Positions 26,191 to 35,173 of a DNA stretch of 64,000 nt are shown piece after piece. The position numbers were made by a program, and so were the translations under genes. Source of the DNA: Eubacteriaceae bacterium (GTDB taxonomy: Bacteria > Bacillota > Clostridia > Lachnospirales > Lachnospiraceae); contig CAJTDQ010000001.1 of the NCBI GenBank assembly GCA_910574895.1, forward strand, positions 124,001 to 188,000, in the 5' to 3' direction. The stretch's first letter is position 1. Each line of letters starts with the position of its first letter. Under the pieces are notes generated by a model. The model saw only the letters and a program-made list of their open reading frames with translations. It ran no database searches and had not been told where the DNA came from.

Positions 26191-26207
26191 ATGAGGTTTT
26201 TCATTGT

Positions 26208-26273
26208 TTGATATCTATAATAGTAATAGCAGTAGTAATATTTCTTGTAGTGCTTTTTTCATCAATTTTTTAA
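26208..26273 (+). CDS. possible 21-residue hydrophobic peptide
   Basis: A TTG codon at 26208, with GAGG about 12 bases upstream, opens MISIIVIAVVIFLVVLFSSIF and then TAA. Almost every residue is hydrophobic, as in membrane-inserting peptides. It lies 17 bases after rlmH. The TTG start and weak binding site make it uncertain; it could be chance in AT-rich DNA. Confidence 0.25.
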   Translation: MISIIVIAVVIFLVVLFSSIF

Positions 26274-26297
26274 TAAAAAGTTTATAAGTTGAAATAA

Positions 26298-26327
26298 TTG
26301 ACGATTATACTCCTCAAGGAGTATAAT
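26298..26327 (+). promoter_or_regulatory. promoter with a built-in palindromic operator
   Basis: TTGACG (26298-26303), 18-base spacer, TATAAT (26322-26327). ATTATACTCC (26304-26313) and GGAGTATAAT (26318-26327) form a perfect 10-bp inverted repeat around TCAA, filling the spacer and the -10 box. A bound repressor would block RNA polymerase directly. The Xre protein two genes on is the natural candidate for autoregulation. Confidence 0.75.
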
Positions 26328-26364
26328 TGAAATGAGAAAAATGTCCGAATTAAGGAGTATGAGA

Positions 26365-27036
26365 ATGAGATTATTTCATGGTTCTAAAAATATCATAAAG
26401 TTTCCGATATACGGTTATGGAAAAAAATATAACGATTATGGTGTAGGATTTTACTGTACAGAAAATATAGACATGGCAAAAGAATGGGCAGTTTCGTTAG
26501 AAAAAGACGGATATGCAAATCTTTATGAACTGGATGTAGAGGATTTAGATATATTAAATTTAAATGATAAAGAATATTCTACATTACATTGGCTTGCTGT
26601 TCTTTTAGAAAATAGAGAGTTTGAAACAAATTCACCATTAGGTTTTGAGGCAAAGAAATATATAAGGGATAATTTTGGAGTTGATTATCAAAACAAAGAT
26701 ATTATTATAGGGTATCGGGCTGATGATAGTTATTTTTCTTTTGCACAGGATTTTATAAATGGTGGGATATCATATCGGCAATTATGTACTGCCATGCATC
26801 TTGGAGAATTGGGAGAACAAATTGTTTTAAAAAGTAAAAAGTCATTTGATAAAATTAAATTTGTAGGTTATGAAATAGCCTTAAGTGATGAATGGTTTTT
26901 AAAAAGAAATAATCGTGATGCAGAAGCAAGAAGAGAATATTTTGATAACGAGAAGAATAGTAGACAGAAGGGAGATGTTTATATAACCAATATTATAGAT
27001 GAGGAGATGAAGAGTAATGATGAACGCTTACGATAA
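26365..27036 (+). CDS. DUF3990-like protein, probable ADP-ribosyltransferase-fold toxin
   Basis: A 223-residue protein starting MRLFHGSKNIIKFPIYGYGKK. HGS near the N-terminus, DYGVGFYCTENIDMAKEWA and a later GELGEQIVLKS segment follow the HxT/S, Y and E/Q pattern of DUF3990 and other ART-fold toxins. The start at 26365 has AAGGAG seven bases upstream; in-frame ATGs at 26332-26359 are at or too close to the predicted transcript start or binding site. It overlaps the next gene by 20 bases. Toxin function is inferred from family resemblance and the partner gene; no substrate is known. Confidence 0.75.
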   Translation: MRLFHGSKNIIKFPIYGYGKKYNDYGVGFYCTENIDMAKEWAVSLEKDGYANLYELDVEDLDILNLNDKEYSTLHWLAVLLENREFETNSPLGFEAKKYIRDNFGVDYQNKDIIIGYRADDSYFSFAQDFINGGISYRQLCTAMHLGELGEQIVLKSKKSFDKIKFVGYEIALSDEWFLKRNNRDAEARREYFDNEKNSRQKGDVYITNIIDEEMKSNDERLR

Positions 27037-27658
27037 AATTTATTTGGAAAGTTCAAGAAAATCATTAGCACGAATGTGTGATTTTGTGGTATATGATTTG
27101 AAATATGATTTAGAAGATTTTTTTGATATGTTTATAGCATCTTCTTATGCAAAGCGTTTTGAACATGGAGAATCAACTATAGTGGCAGGACAGTCTGGTG
27201 TCGAATTAGCATATGATATTTTGGACGAAAATGGAAAAAGTTCATTAAGAGTTGAACCACAATATACAGTGAATAGAAGTAAGGAATACTGGCTTGGCTG
27301 GGCACTTGCATATTATCAATGGTATACTAGTTTATCTTTTGCAGAAATCATAAAATATGTCCCAATAAAAAAGATTTTAAAATTGTACTCTCCATATCAT
27401 GAAATGGATATCAGACATTTTGTAGATCAAATGAACGAATTATATGTAGGGGCTAAAAAGGAAACGAATTTAAAGATTAGAAGAAAGCGATTAGGGATAA
27501 GTCAGAGTAAACTTGCAGAATTAACAGGGATACCAGTGAGAACAATTCAGCAGTATGAACAAAGACAGAAGAATATCAATAAAGCACAAGTAGAGTATCT
27601 GGTGGTATTAGCAAGAGTACTTTACTGTAGGGTAGAGGATTTGGTTGAGAAAGTTTAG
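27017..27658 (+). CDS. Xre-family protein with N-terminal toxin-partner-like domain, probable antitoxin
   Basis: A 213-residue protein. Residues about 1-75 (LARMCDFVVYDLKYDLEDFFDMFIASSYAKRF... then VAGQSGVELAYDIL) resemble the small helical proteins found beside DUF3990 genes. Residues about 150-205 are a helix-turn-helix: RKRLGISQSKLAELTGIPVRTIQQYEQ. It starts inside the end of the DUF3990 gene, so the two are co-translated. The order toxin first, antitoxin second, and the palindromic operator upstream both fit an autoregulated toxin-antitoxin pair. Confidence 0.7.
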   Translation: MMNAYDKIYLESSRKSLARMCDFVVYDLKYDLEDFFDMFIASSYAKRFEHGESTIVAGQSGVELAYDILDENGKSSLRVEPQYTVNRSKEYWLGWALAYYQWYTSLSFAEIIKYVPIKKILKLYSPYHEMDIRHFVDQMNELYVGAKKETNLKIRRKRLGISQSKLAELTGIPVRTIQQYEQRQKNINKAQVEYLVVLARVLYCRVEDLVEKV

Positions 27659-27659
27659 A

Positions 27660-27688
27660 TTGTTTCATATAGAAAAATATTATATAAT
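27660..27688 (+). promoter_or_regulatory. promoter of the 27719 membrane protein
   Basis: TTGTTT (27660-27665), 17-base spacer, TATAAT (27683-27688), followed by GGGAGGAATTT before the start codon. Confidence 0.6.
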
Positions 27689-27718
27689 TACAAGAACAAA
27701 ACGAAACGGGAGGAATTT

Positions 27719-28270
27719 ATGAATTTGGAAGAAACAAAAGAAAAGGGGATTTATGAAGAACAAAATATTTCAGGCGAAGATGTGATTGTAGCAGATTCAG
27801 AAACTAATATTGAAGAGCAGTATAAAGTTTTAGAACCAGTTGAACCATCCAATGTGATAACAGGGATTGTTGGTGCGTTAATAGGTTCGTTATTAGGTGT
27901 GGCTTTGTGGGTAGCAATTTATCATTTGGGATATATTGCTTCTATTGCAGGAATTGCAATTATATTCTGTGCAATGAAGGGATATGAGATATTAGGACGT
28001 TCTCTTGATAAAAAGGGGGTTATTATTGCAGCCATTATATCTGTAATTATGGTATTTGCAGCCAACCATTTAGCATGGACTACAGAAGTTTATTTAGAAT
28101 TAAAGGAATTTGGCGAGATAAGTTTTTTGAACATCCTAAAAAGAATGTTTGATTTTATATCTGAGGCAGATATTATGAAAGAATATTTGTCTGATTTAGG
28201 AATGGGATATGTATTAACTCTTATTGGTGGTATTTCAATGATTGTAAAGAAGTATAAGCAGGTAAAGTAG
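27719..28270 (+). CDS. membrane protein of unknown function
   Basis: A 183-residue protein with an acidic soluble N-terminus (about 1-45) and about five hydrophobic segments: VITGIVGALIGSLLGVALWV, IASIAGIAIIFCAMKG, VIIAAIISVIMVFAANHLA and MGYVLTLIGGISMIV are the clearest. The GAL-IGSLLG glycine pattern suggests packed helices. I do not recognise a family. It has its own promoter and stands apart from the toxin-antitoxin-like pair, although its position directly after it may matter. Confidence 0.7.
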   Translation: MNLEETKEKGIYEEQNISGEDVIVADSETNIEEQYKVLEPVEPSNVITGIVGALIGSLLGVALWVAIYHLGYIASIAGIAIIFCAMKGYEILGRSLDKKGVIIAAIISVIMVFAANHLAWTTEVYLELKEFGEISFLNILKRMFDFISEADIMKEYLSDLGMGYVLTLIGGISMIVKKYKQVK

Positions 28271-28387
28271 TACATTTTTAAAATGGCAAATGTAATAGAA
28301 CAACCATTAAGTATATGTGAGTTACATTAATAAAATTGTGTATAGATGAATAATTATTCAAAAAAATTTAAAAAGGTGTTTATTTCG

Positions 28388-28416
28388 TTGAAATAAGCAT
28401 CTTTTTCATGTATAAT
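28388..28416 (+). promoter_or_regulatory. promoter of the threonine dehydratase-like gene
   Basis: TTGAAA (28388-28393), 17-base spacer, TATAAT (28411-28416), 35 bases before the start codon. Confidence 0.7.
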
Positions 28417-28451
28417 ATTTGCATATTTGTGTACATAGGATAGGAGAAATA

Positions 28452-29414
28452 ATGTGTACGAAAAAATTAAAGTTTGAAAATATCAAAGACGCAAAAGAGC
28501 GTTTGTCAAAATATATTAAAGATACACCATTAGAGAAATCTATATATTTAAGTGATGATAGAAATGTGTTTTTAAAATTAGAGTGTCAACAGCCGATAAA
28601 AGCTTTTAAAATGCGTGGAGCATTAAATAAAATTCTTTCATTAACAGAAAAAGAAAGAGCAAAGGGTGTTGCTGCCATTTCATCAGGAAATCATGGTATT
28701 GCAGTGTCTTATGTTTCAAAGATGTTGGGAATGAAACCGGCTACTGTGATTGTTCCGGAAAATACTCCGGACAGTAAGATTGAAAAAATGAAGGCATATG
28801 GTGCAAATGTTCTTTTGATGGGAACTTGTTTTGATGAGGCATATGCGAAAGGTATAGAGTATATCCGTAATAATAGTTATATATATATTGATGCATGGGA
28901 TAAAGATGTAGAAGTGTATGCAGGTCAGGGAACTACTGGGTTGGAGATTATAAGCCAAAATCCTGAGATTGATACAATTATCCTTCCAATAGGTGGAGGT
29001 GGATTGTGTACCAGTACAGCACTTGCTGCAAAAAGCATGAATCCGAATGTTAAAATTATAGGAGTTTATTCTGAATGTTGTCCAGCCTGGGGCAGATCCG
29101 TGGAAGAGAAACATTTATATCATGAATATCCGAGTGGAAATTCTATTTGTGAAGCCATGGTAGGCGGGATTGGAGAATTGGCTTTTTCGATGAAAGAATT
29201 GGTCGATATTTCTTTGGAAGTAAAAGAAAGCATGATTAAAAAAGCTATGGCACATGCGGTATTGAATGAAAAAATAGTAGCAGAGGCTGCCGGTGCTGCA
29301 CCGATTGCAGCATTCATGCAGTATGGAAAACAGATTCCCGGAAAAAACATTGCTTTAGTTATTAGTGGAGGTAATGCCAATAATGAAGTTTTGAGGGAAG
29401 TTCTAAATTCGTAA
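28452..29414 (+). CDS. threonine/serine ammonia-lyase family PLP enzyme
   Basis: A 320-residue fold-type II PLP enzyme likely to deaminate threonine or serine to a 2-oxo acid. The PLP lysine is Lys53 in PIKAFKMRGA; SSGNHGIAVSY binds substrate, and PIGGGGLCTSTALAAK and the late VISGGNAN hold the phosphate and ring nitrogen. There is no C-terminal ACT domain, so it is the short, catabolic (TdcB-like) type. The start at 28452 has TAGGAG seven bases upstream and its promoter is clear. An amino acid importer follows, perhaps supplying substrate. Confidence 0.85.
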   Translation: MCTKKLKFENIKDAKERLSKYIKDTPLEKSIYLSDDRNVFLKLECQQPIKAFKMRGALNKILSLTEKERAKGVAAISSGNHGIAVSYVSKMLGMKPATVIVPENTPDSKIEKMKAYGANVLLMGTCFDEAYAKGIEYIRNNSYIYIDAWDKDVEVYAGQGTTGLEIISQNPEIDTIILPIGGGGLCTSTALAAKSMNPNVKIIGVYSECCPAWGRSVEEKHLYHEYPSGNSICEAMVGGIGELAFSMKELVDISLEVKESMIKKAMAHAVLNEKIVAEAAGAAPIAAFMQYGKQIPGKNIALVISGGNANNEVLREVLNS

Positions 29415-29477
29415 ATATGTGTGAAAGCATATTGAAATAAAAAGAAAGGACGTCAATAAAAGACAGAGGTACAAATC

Positions 29478-30296
29478 ATGAAAAAATTATTTGGAAAATT
29501 AGTAGCAGTTGCACTTGTTGCAACCATGATGTGTGGACTTGTTGCTTGTGGCAGCAAAGAAGACACAAAGAAAGAGGATAATAAGAAGTTAGACAAGATT
29601 GTTCTTGGAACATCTGCAGATTACCCTCCATTTGAATTTATTATTTTAGATGAAAACAAAAAACAGCAGTATGCAGGTATTGATATTTCTATGGCAGAAC
29701 AGATTGCAAAGGATATGGATACAAAACTTGAAGTTTCAAATATGAACTTTGACAGTTTAATGGCTGCACTTCAAAAGGGTGAAGTAGATATGGTTATCTC
29801 AGCGGTAGAAAAAGATGGTAAGAGAGAAAAGGTCGTTGATTTTTCAGACCCATATTATACAGATTTACCACCGATGATGCTTGTAAAAGCTGACAAGAAA
29901 GATACATATATAGATGCTGCTTCATTAGCAGGAAAGACAATTGCTGCCCAGACAGGTACAACAAAGGCTGACATTGTAAAAGATAAGTTTAAGGATTCAA
30001 CACTTTTAGCACTTACAAGTGTTAATGATATTGTAAATAACTTAGCTTATGATAAATGTGATGCTGCAATCTTAGACGGTGCTGTTGCAGAGCAGTATGC
30101 ACAGGAAAATGATAATATGGTTATCGCTGATATCAAATTAGGAGAAGCAGCACCTTACCGTGTGGCAGTTCAGAAGGGTGATCCTAAAGGAATCTTAAAG
30201 GCTATCAATGAGTCTATTAAAAATGCGGTTGATAACAAGTTAGTTGACAAGTGGATTAAAGATGCTGATGCGAAAGCAGATAAGGCAGTAGAATAA
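29478..30296 (+). CDS. polar amino acid ABC importer, substrate-binding lipoprotein
   Basis: A 272-residue lipoprotein: signal peptide with lipobox LVAC (Cys26 acylated), a charged linker (KEDTKKEDNKK), then a family 3 solute-binding fold (IVLGTSADYPPFEF, YAGIDISMAEQIAKDM, GEVDMVISAVEKDGKREKVVDFSDPYY, AAQTGTTKADIV). It captures amino acids outside the membrane for the permease and ATPase that follow at 30326 and 31014. The exact ligand cannot be read off; polar residues are typical. Confidence 0.92.
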   Translation: MKKLFGKLVAVALVATMMCGLVACGSKEDTKKEDNKKLDKIVLGTSADYPPFEFIILDENKKQQYAGIDISMAEQIAKDMDTKLEVSNMNFDSLMAALQKGEVDMVISAVEKDGKREKVVDFSDPYYTDLPPMMLVKADKKDTYIDAASLAGKTIAAQTGTTKADIVKDKFKDSTLLALTSVNDIVNNLAYDKCDAAILDGAVAEQYAQENDNMVIADIKLGEAAPYRVAVQKGDPKGILKAINESIKNAVDNKLVDKWIKDADAKADKAVE

Positions 30297-30325
30297 GATA
30301 CAAAGGGAATTAAAGGAGATTAGTT

Positions 30326-31030
30326 ATGGCGCCAACCAGTTTTTTTAACTTTAGTTTTATGCCGGAGTATTACACAATGTTCTTGCAGGGCATAGCATAT
30401 ACGCTGTTACTGTCAGTCTGTGCAGTGTTGATAGCAATTATACCGGCTATGCTTTTGGCAGTACTTCGTTTAAGTAAAATAAGAGTTGTTAAATTTTTAT
30501 CCGGGTTATATATTGATATATTTCGTTCGACACCATTGTTGGTGCAGTTATCATTAATATATTTTGGAATTTTTACTACAATTAAGATTCCTACTACATA
30601 TATCTTTGGATTTGTTAATTTGGCAATGTTTATACCGGGAGTGTTAGCATTGGCGCTTAACAGCTCCGCATATGTGGCAGAGATATTCCGAGCAGGAATA
30701 CTGGCTGTTGATGCAGGACAGACAGAAGCAGCAAGAAGTCTTGGATTATCTTCTTCTGCTGCAATGATTAAAGTAGTATTGCCACAGGCGGTAAAGAATG
30801 TTCTTCCTGCATTGGCAAACGAAATTATTACAATGGTAAAAGAATCTTCTATCTGTTCTATGTTAGGTATGATGGAACTGATGTGGGTGGCAAAAACAGT
30901 AGCTGCAACAACATATATTACAATTGGACCATATGTTGTGGCTGCACTTATTTATTTCTGTATCAATTACCCTGCAAGTAAGGCAATTGAGGCAATAGAA
31001 AGGAGAATGAGACGTGGCGACAAACGATAA
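30326..31030 (+). CDS. polar amino acid ABC importer, permease
   Basis: A 234-residue HisM/GlnP-type membrane protein with about five helices ([26 protein letters not shown] and others). The coupling EAA loop is [22 protein letters not shown], and [18 protein letters not shown] is the usual second-helix motif. It lies 30 bases after the binding protein with AAAGGAG upstream, and its 3' end overlaps the ATPase gene by 17 bases. Confidence 0.93.
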   Translation: MAPTSFFNFSFMPEYYTMFLQGIAYTLLLSVCAVLIAIIPAMLLAVLRLSKIRVVKFLSGLYIDIFRSTPLLVQLSLIYFGIFTTIKIPTTYIFGFVNLAMFIPGVLALALNSSAYVAEIFRAGILAVDAGQTEAARSLGLSSSAAMIKVVLPQAVKNVLPALANEIITMVKESSICSMLGMMELMWVAKTVAATTYITIGPYVVAALIYFCINYPASKAIEAIERRMRRGDKR

Positions 31031-31760
31031 CATGATTTCAGTAGTAGATGTTGGAAAAGAATACAATCATGGAGAGGTAAAAGCATTACATCATTGTAGT
31101 CTTGATATAAAAAAAGGAGAAGTTGTTGCGATTATCGGACCTTCCGGTTCTGGAAAATCTACACTTCTTAGAAGTTTGAATATGTTAGAACCGGTAACTT
31201 ATGGTGCTATCTATTTTGAAGGTGTTAATCTAGCAGATAAGAAAGTTGATATTAATCTTCATAGAAGAAAGATGGGAATGGTATTCCAGCATTTTAATCT
31301 GTTTCCGCACAAAACAGTTTTGCAGAACATTACTATGGCACCAATTCACCTGAAACTGAAGACAAAAGAACAGGCAGAAAAGGAAGCCATGGAACTTTTG
31401 GAGCGTATTGGTCTTGCGGATAAGAAAGATGAATACCCGAATATGTTATCCGGTGGTCAGAAGCAGAGAATCGCCATTGTCAGAGCTTTGGCAATGAATC
31501 CGGATGTTATGTTGTTTGACGAACCGACATCGGCTCTTGATCCGGAAATGGTAGGAGAAGTACTTGATTTGATTCGAGATTTGGCAAATGAGGGAATGAC
31601 AATGGTTATTGTAACTCATGAAATGGGATTTGCAAAAGAGGTTGCAAGCAGAGTTGTATTTATGGCAGATGGAGCAATTTTAGAAGATAGTAATCCAAAA
31701 GATTTGTTTGAAAATCCACAGGATAAACGTCTGAAAGAATTTTTATCAAAAGTTTTGTAG
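31014..31760 (+). CDS. polar amino acid ABC importer, ATPase
   Basis: A 248-residue ATPase of the GlnQ/HisP type. Walker [16 protein letters not shown], signature [15 protein letters not shown], Walker [21 protein letters not shown] and the switch His in [11 protein letters not shown] are all intact. A GTG at 31014, inside the permease end, is the likely start; ATG 31032 is an alternative. Its transcript is ended by the strong terminator at 31761. Confidence 0.93.
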   Translation: MATNDNMISVVDVGKEYNHGEVKALHHCSLDIKKGEVVAIIGPSGSGKSTLLRSLNMLEPVTYGAIYFEGVNLADKKVDINLHRRKMGMVFQHFNLFPHKTVLQNITMAPIHLKLKTKEQAEKEAMELLERIGLADKKDEYPNMLSGGQKQRIAIVRALAMNPDVMLFDEPTSALDPEMVGEVLDLIRDLANEGMTMVIVTHEMGFAKEVASRVVFMADGAILEDSNPKDLFENPQDKRLKEFLSKVL

Positions 31761-31796
31761 AAAAAAGATGAACCAAAAATTGGTTCATCTTTTTTC
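31761..31796. terminator. bidirectional terminator
   Basis: A 15-bp perfect stem (31761-31775 with 31781-31795) with GATGAACCA core and T6/A6 flanks, serving the importer on one strand and the deacetylase on the other. Confidence 0.92.
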
Positions 31797-33085
31797 TATC
31801 TGCTGCTGTTTGGTCCGTAGTACATAATGCCTTTTTTTAATTTTTTACCATAGATTTCATATAATTCACTTACAGTTACCAATTCAAAGCCTTTTTTCTT
31901 TAATTTGGGAAGTGCTTTGATAAAGCCATCAACAGAAGTAGAATGAATATCATGTAATAAAATGATTTCTCCATCACGTGCATGATTTAATATGTATTTT
32001 GAAATATATTTAACATTCTTGTGTTTCCAGTCTTCTGTGTCGACAGACCAGTAAATCATTGGTACGCCGGCATTTTTGGAAACAGTTTTATTAAAGTTTC
32101 CATATGGTGGTCTAAGCAGTGTAGGAAATTCGCCAATAATATTTTTAACGGCATCCCTTGCTTTAAATATTTCGCTCTTTACATCATTTTTTGAAATAAC
32201 ATTTAAGTTTTTATGAGCCCATGTATGGCTTCCTACTTCCATACCAAGATTGTATTCACGTTTTAATTGTTTTTTGTATGTATTGACTCTGTTTCCCAAA
32301 ACAAAAAATGTCGCTTTACTATGGTACTTTTCAAGAGCATCTAATAATTTGTCAGTATAATCTCCAGGTCCGTCATCAAAAGTTACAGCGATATATTTTG
32401 TGTTTTTTACGGTTACTTTTAATCGAACAGCTTTGTTTGTGTATTTTGATTTTGCTTTTATGTAGGTTGTGCCGTTTTTCTTTCCTTTAATTACACCATT
32501 TTTTACACTGGCAATTTTATTATTGGAACTGGTCCACATAATAGGTTCTTTTGAGTATTTTGAGTTACCATAATTGATGATAGGTTTTATTTTCCGCTTA
32601 TGGTTTTTCCCCAATTGAATATGTGAAGTATTTAGTTTCATTGATACAACTTTATTATATGGTTCACGTACCATTACTTTACAACGAACTTTAATGTTAC
32701 CGGAGATGCTGGAACAGATAATATATGTTTTACCAGCTTTTTTTGCTTTGATAATACCTTTTTTATTGATGGTAACAATGTCCGTATTTTTGCTTTTCCA
32801 TTCAAAAGGTTCATTTTCTAAATTAGTATTGCTGCCATATCTAAACTCAGCTTTGATGACTCTTTTTTTGCCTTTCGTAATGCTGATAGAGGTATGAGGT
32901 AATGTGATTTTGGTAATTAAGTTATATTGCTCTGAAGCAGTTGATTCAGTTTCCTGCGTTGTTCTTGTTGTAGCATTTTCGCTTGCGTTTAAATTATGGT
33001 TACTTTGTTTGGAAATAATATATCCTGCACCGGCGAATAAAATAAATACAAGAGAAAATACAAAAAATCCTCTTAGTTTTTTCAT
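31796..33085 (-). CDS. secreted Big2 + polysaccharide deacetylase (NodB) protein
   Basis: A 429-residue exported enzyme. Residues 1-25 form a signal anchor (FFVFSLVFILFAGAGYII). Two Big2-type Ig-like domains follow (ISITKGKKRVIKAEFRYG with WKSKNTDIVTINKKGIIKAKKAG, and HIQLGKNHKRKIKPIINYG with WTSSNNKIASVKNGVIKGKK). The C-terminal NodB domain has motif 1 VTFDDGPG, the metal pair in SHTWAHKN, RPPYGNF, and the final LHDIH. It should remove acetyl groups from peptidoglycan or another polysaccharide at the surface. The basic, lysine-rich Ig domains fit wall binding. It is convergent with the importer. Confidence 0.92.
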   Translation of the reverse strand: MKKLRGFFVFSLVFILFAGAGYIISKQSNHNLNASENATTRTTQETESTASEQYNLITKITLPHTSISITKGKKRVIKAEFRYGSNTNLENEPFEWKSKNTDIVTINKKGIIKAKKAGKTYIICSSISGNIKVRCKVMVREPYNKVVSMKLNTSHIQLGKNHKRKIKPIINYGNSKYSKEPIMWTSSNNKIASVKNGVIKGKKNGTTYIKAKSKYTNKAVRLKVTVKNTKYIAVTFDDGPGDYTDKLLDALEKYHSKATFFVLGNRVNTYKKQLKREYNLGMEVGSHTWAHKNLNVISKNDVKSEIFKARDAVKNIIGEFPTLLRPPYGNFNKTVSKNAGVPMIYWSVDTEDWKHKNVKYISKYILNHARDGEIILLHDIHSTSVDGFIKALPKLKKKGFELVTVSELYEIYGKKLKKGIMYYGPNSSR

Positions 33086-33163
33086 AGTACATCCTTTCTT
33101 TTGTTTATAAATTGATTAACATAATTAATTAAATTCTACAGCAGTTTCATTTAAAAGTAAATA

Positions 33164-33191
33164 GAATATATTTTTTTGAGGGGCATATATT
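33164..33191 (+). promoter_or_regulatory. sigma-E-like promoter of the spoIIIA operon
   Basis: GAATATA (33164-33170), 13 bases, then CATATATT (33184-33191), close to Bacillus sigma-E KMATATT-N13/15-CATACAMT, 23 bases before the spoIIIAA start. The operon is known to be sigma-E-dependent in the mother cell. Confidence 0.6.
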
Positions 33192-33214
33192 TTGATAAAG
33201 AGAGGTGGAACAGG

Positions 33215-34054
33215 ATGAAAAATATATATGATTATTTTAATGAAAAAATAAGACAAGCAATATTATTTTACCATGATAATTTTATTTATGAAATACGTTT
33301 GAGAATAAATGCACCGGTGATTTTAAATACATCATCGGGAGAAAAGATTTTAACAGGATGCATCGTTAATGAACAGGATATAAAAGATAGTTTCAACAGG
33401 GTTACAGAGTATTCAGCATACGCGTATGAAGAAAACCTGATTGATGGATATATTACTGTACCGGGAGGACATCGCATTGGTATCGGTGGTTATATGACAT
33501 GGCAGAATGATAAATCAGCAGTGGTTAAAAATATCAGGTTTTTAAATTTCAGAGTGAGACATTTCATTGATGGATGCAGTGTGAGTGTATTAAATCAGTT
33601 CTCAGAAAAAGATTTGGGGAATATTCTTATTATTTCACCTCCTGCTCTTGGAAAAACTACATTGTTAAGAGATATGATTAAAAATATCAGTAATAAAAAA
33701 GAGGGGACAAGCATATGTGTAATAGATGAGCGAAATGAGATAGGAGGGTGTTATAAAGGAACACCGACAATTGATTTGGGAGTGAGGACAGATGTTATTA
33801 GTAATTGTTCCAAAGCAGAAGGAATATTAATGGCAATACGTGCCATGTCTCCTAAAATTATTGCTGTCGATGAGATTGGTGGAGAGTCAGATAAAGAGGC
33901 ACTCGAGTATGCAAATATCAGTGGAGTGAAGATTATAGCTACAATACATGGAAAAGATGTGGAAGATGTAAGAGAAAAGTTAGGCAGCAAAATGTTATCC
34001 ATGTTTACATCGAAAGTTATCATAAAAGGAATAGGTGAATACATATGTTGTTAA
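33215..34054 (+). CDS. spoIIIAA: stage III sporulation protein AA, ATPase
   Basis: A 279-residue secretion-type ATPase of the mother-cell half of the SpoIIIA-SpoIIQ feeding channel. Walker A is ISPPALGKTTLLRD (near residue 145), Walker B IIAVDEIGGESD, and CVIDERNEIGG is typical. The N-terminal part (IRLRINAPVIL, VPGGHRIGIGG) matches the family. I start it at 33215 (MKNIYDYFNEKIRQ), with GGTGG-AACAGG upstream. It overlaps spoIIIAB by 10 bases. Confidence 0.93.
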   Translation: MKNIYDYFNEKIRQAILFYHDNFIYEIRLRINAPVILNTSSGEKILTGCIVNEQDIKDSFNRVTEYSAYAYEENLIDGYITVPGGHRIGIGGYMTWQNDKSAVVKNIRFLNFRVRHFIDGCSVSVLNQFSEKDLGNILIISPPALGKTTLLRDMIKNISNKKEGTSICVIDERNEIGGCYKGTPTIDLGVRTDVISNCSKAEGILMAIRAMSPKIIAVDEIGGESDKEALEYANISGVKIIATIHGKDVEDVREKLGSKMLSMFTSKVIIKGIGEYICC

Positions 34055-34563
34055 AAATAACAGGAATGATTATTGTAATTATTGCTTGTGGAATGCTGGG
34101 ATATTCTTTGTGTGATGATTATATTCAGAGAATCCATTGCGTTGAAGCAATGAAAAAAGCTCTTATCATTCTTAGAGGGGAAATAAAACATAATAATTCC
34201 AGTATTTGTGAGGCTCTTGAAAATATTACAGTGAGAAATAATTACATAATACATTTTTTGAAAACAGTAGTAAAAGAGTATACAGTAAAAGGGATTTCTC
34301 TGTGGGAAGCATGGGAAAACAGTATAATAGATTGTTTCGAGAAAAAATCTCCATTAAGAAAAGAGGAAATAAGAATTATAAAAGACTTTGGAATACATTT
34401 GGGGACGACTGACAGGGAAACGCAGTTAAAAAACATTGATGAGTGTGTAAATGAAATGGAAGTATGTATTCTGAATCTGAAACGTGAAAAAAAAGAGAAG
34501 TGTAAACTATATAAAATGCTGGGAGTATTATCAGGAGTTTTTATTTCTATAATTCTCTTATAG
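34045..34563 (+). CDS. spoIIIAB: stage III sporulation protein AB
   Basis: A 172-residue mother-cell membrane protein with an N-terminal helix (ITGMIIVIIACGMLGYSLCD), a helical middle similar to type II secretion GspF-like proteins (MKKALIILRGEIKHNNSSICEALENI), and a C-terminal helix (MLGVLSGVFISIILL). The order, size and overlap with spoIIIAA establish the assignment. Confidence 0.9.
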   Translation: MLLKITGMIIVIIACGMLGYSLCDDYIQRIHCVEAMKKALIILRGEIKHNNSSICEALENITVRNNYIIHFLKTVVKEYTVKGISLWEAWENSIIDCFEKKSPLRKEEIRIIKDFGIHLGTTDRETQLKNIDECVNEMEVCILNLKREKKEKCKLYKMLGVLSGVFISIILL

Positions 34564-34582
34564 ATATGGAAGGTATATATGA

Positions 34583-34777
34583 ATGGAAGTTAATTTGATA
34601 TTTAAAATTGCGGCAGTAGGGATCATTGTATCCGTTGTGGGGCAGATATTAAGGCATAGTGGAAGAGAAGAGCAGGCATTTCTTACAAGTTTGGCGGGGC
34701 TGATATTAGTATTAATGTGGATTGTTCCATATATATATGATTTGTTCCAAACCATACAAAAACTGTTTGAATTATAG
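34583..34777 (+). CDS. spoIIIAC: stage III sporulation protein AC
   Basis: A 64-residue protein with two helices (LIFKIAAVGIIVSVVGQIL and TSLAGLILVLMWIVPYIYDLF) separated by HSGREEQ, the family hairpin. Length is normal for SpoIIIAC. GGAAGGTATAT precedes the ATG. Confidence 0.92.
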   Translation: MEVNLIFKIAAVGIIVSVVGQILRHSGREEQAFLTSLAGLILVLMWIVPYIYDLFQTIQKLFEL

Positions 34778-34785
34778 AGGTGAAG

Positions 34786-35166
34786 ATGATTTCAATTGGA
34801 ATAGTGAGTATTGCAGTGGTATTGCTGGCAACACAGTTTAAGTCAGTAAAGCCTGAATATGGAATTTTTATATCAGTGGCAGGATGTATATTTATTTTTG
34901 TATTTCTTTTATCAAAATTAAGCGACATTGTTTCATTGGTGGACAAGTTATCAGACCTGACATCAGTAAGTAAGGAATATATAAAAATATTATTAAAAAT
35001 TACCGGAATTACCTTTATATCAGAAATTGCGTCAGATATTTCAAAAGACTGTGGGTATACGGCAGTAGCAAATCAGGTTCAGATTTTTGCAAAAGTATCT
35101 ATTCTGGTTATTAGTCTTCCGGTGTTTACAGAGTTAATTTCTAAGGTTGGAGGGCTGTTATCGTAG
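34786..35166 (+). CDS. spoIIIAD: stage III sporulation protein AD
   Basis: A 126-residue membrane protein (MISIGIVSIAVVLLATQF, then IFISVAGCIFIFVFLLS and a C-terminal helix). VSKEYIKILLKITGITFISEIASDISKDCGY is the conserved middle. I use ATG 34786, with GAGG five bases upstream; a GTG two codons earlier overlaps that site. It overlaps no neighbour and its end lies eight bases before spoIIIAE. Confidence 0.9.
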   Translation: MISIGIVSIAVVLLATQFKSVKPEYGIFISVAGCIFIFVFLLSKLSDIVSLVDKLSDLTSVSKEYIKILLKITGITFISEIASDISKDCGYTAVANQVQIFAKVSILVISLPVFTELISKVGGLLS

Positions 35167-35173
35167 AAGAGAT

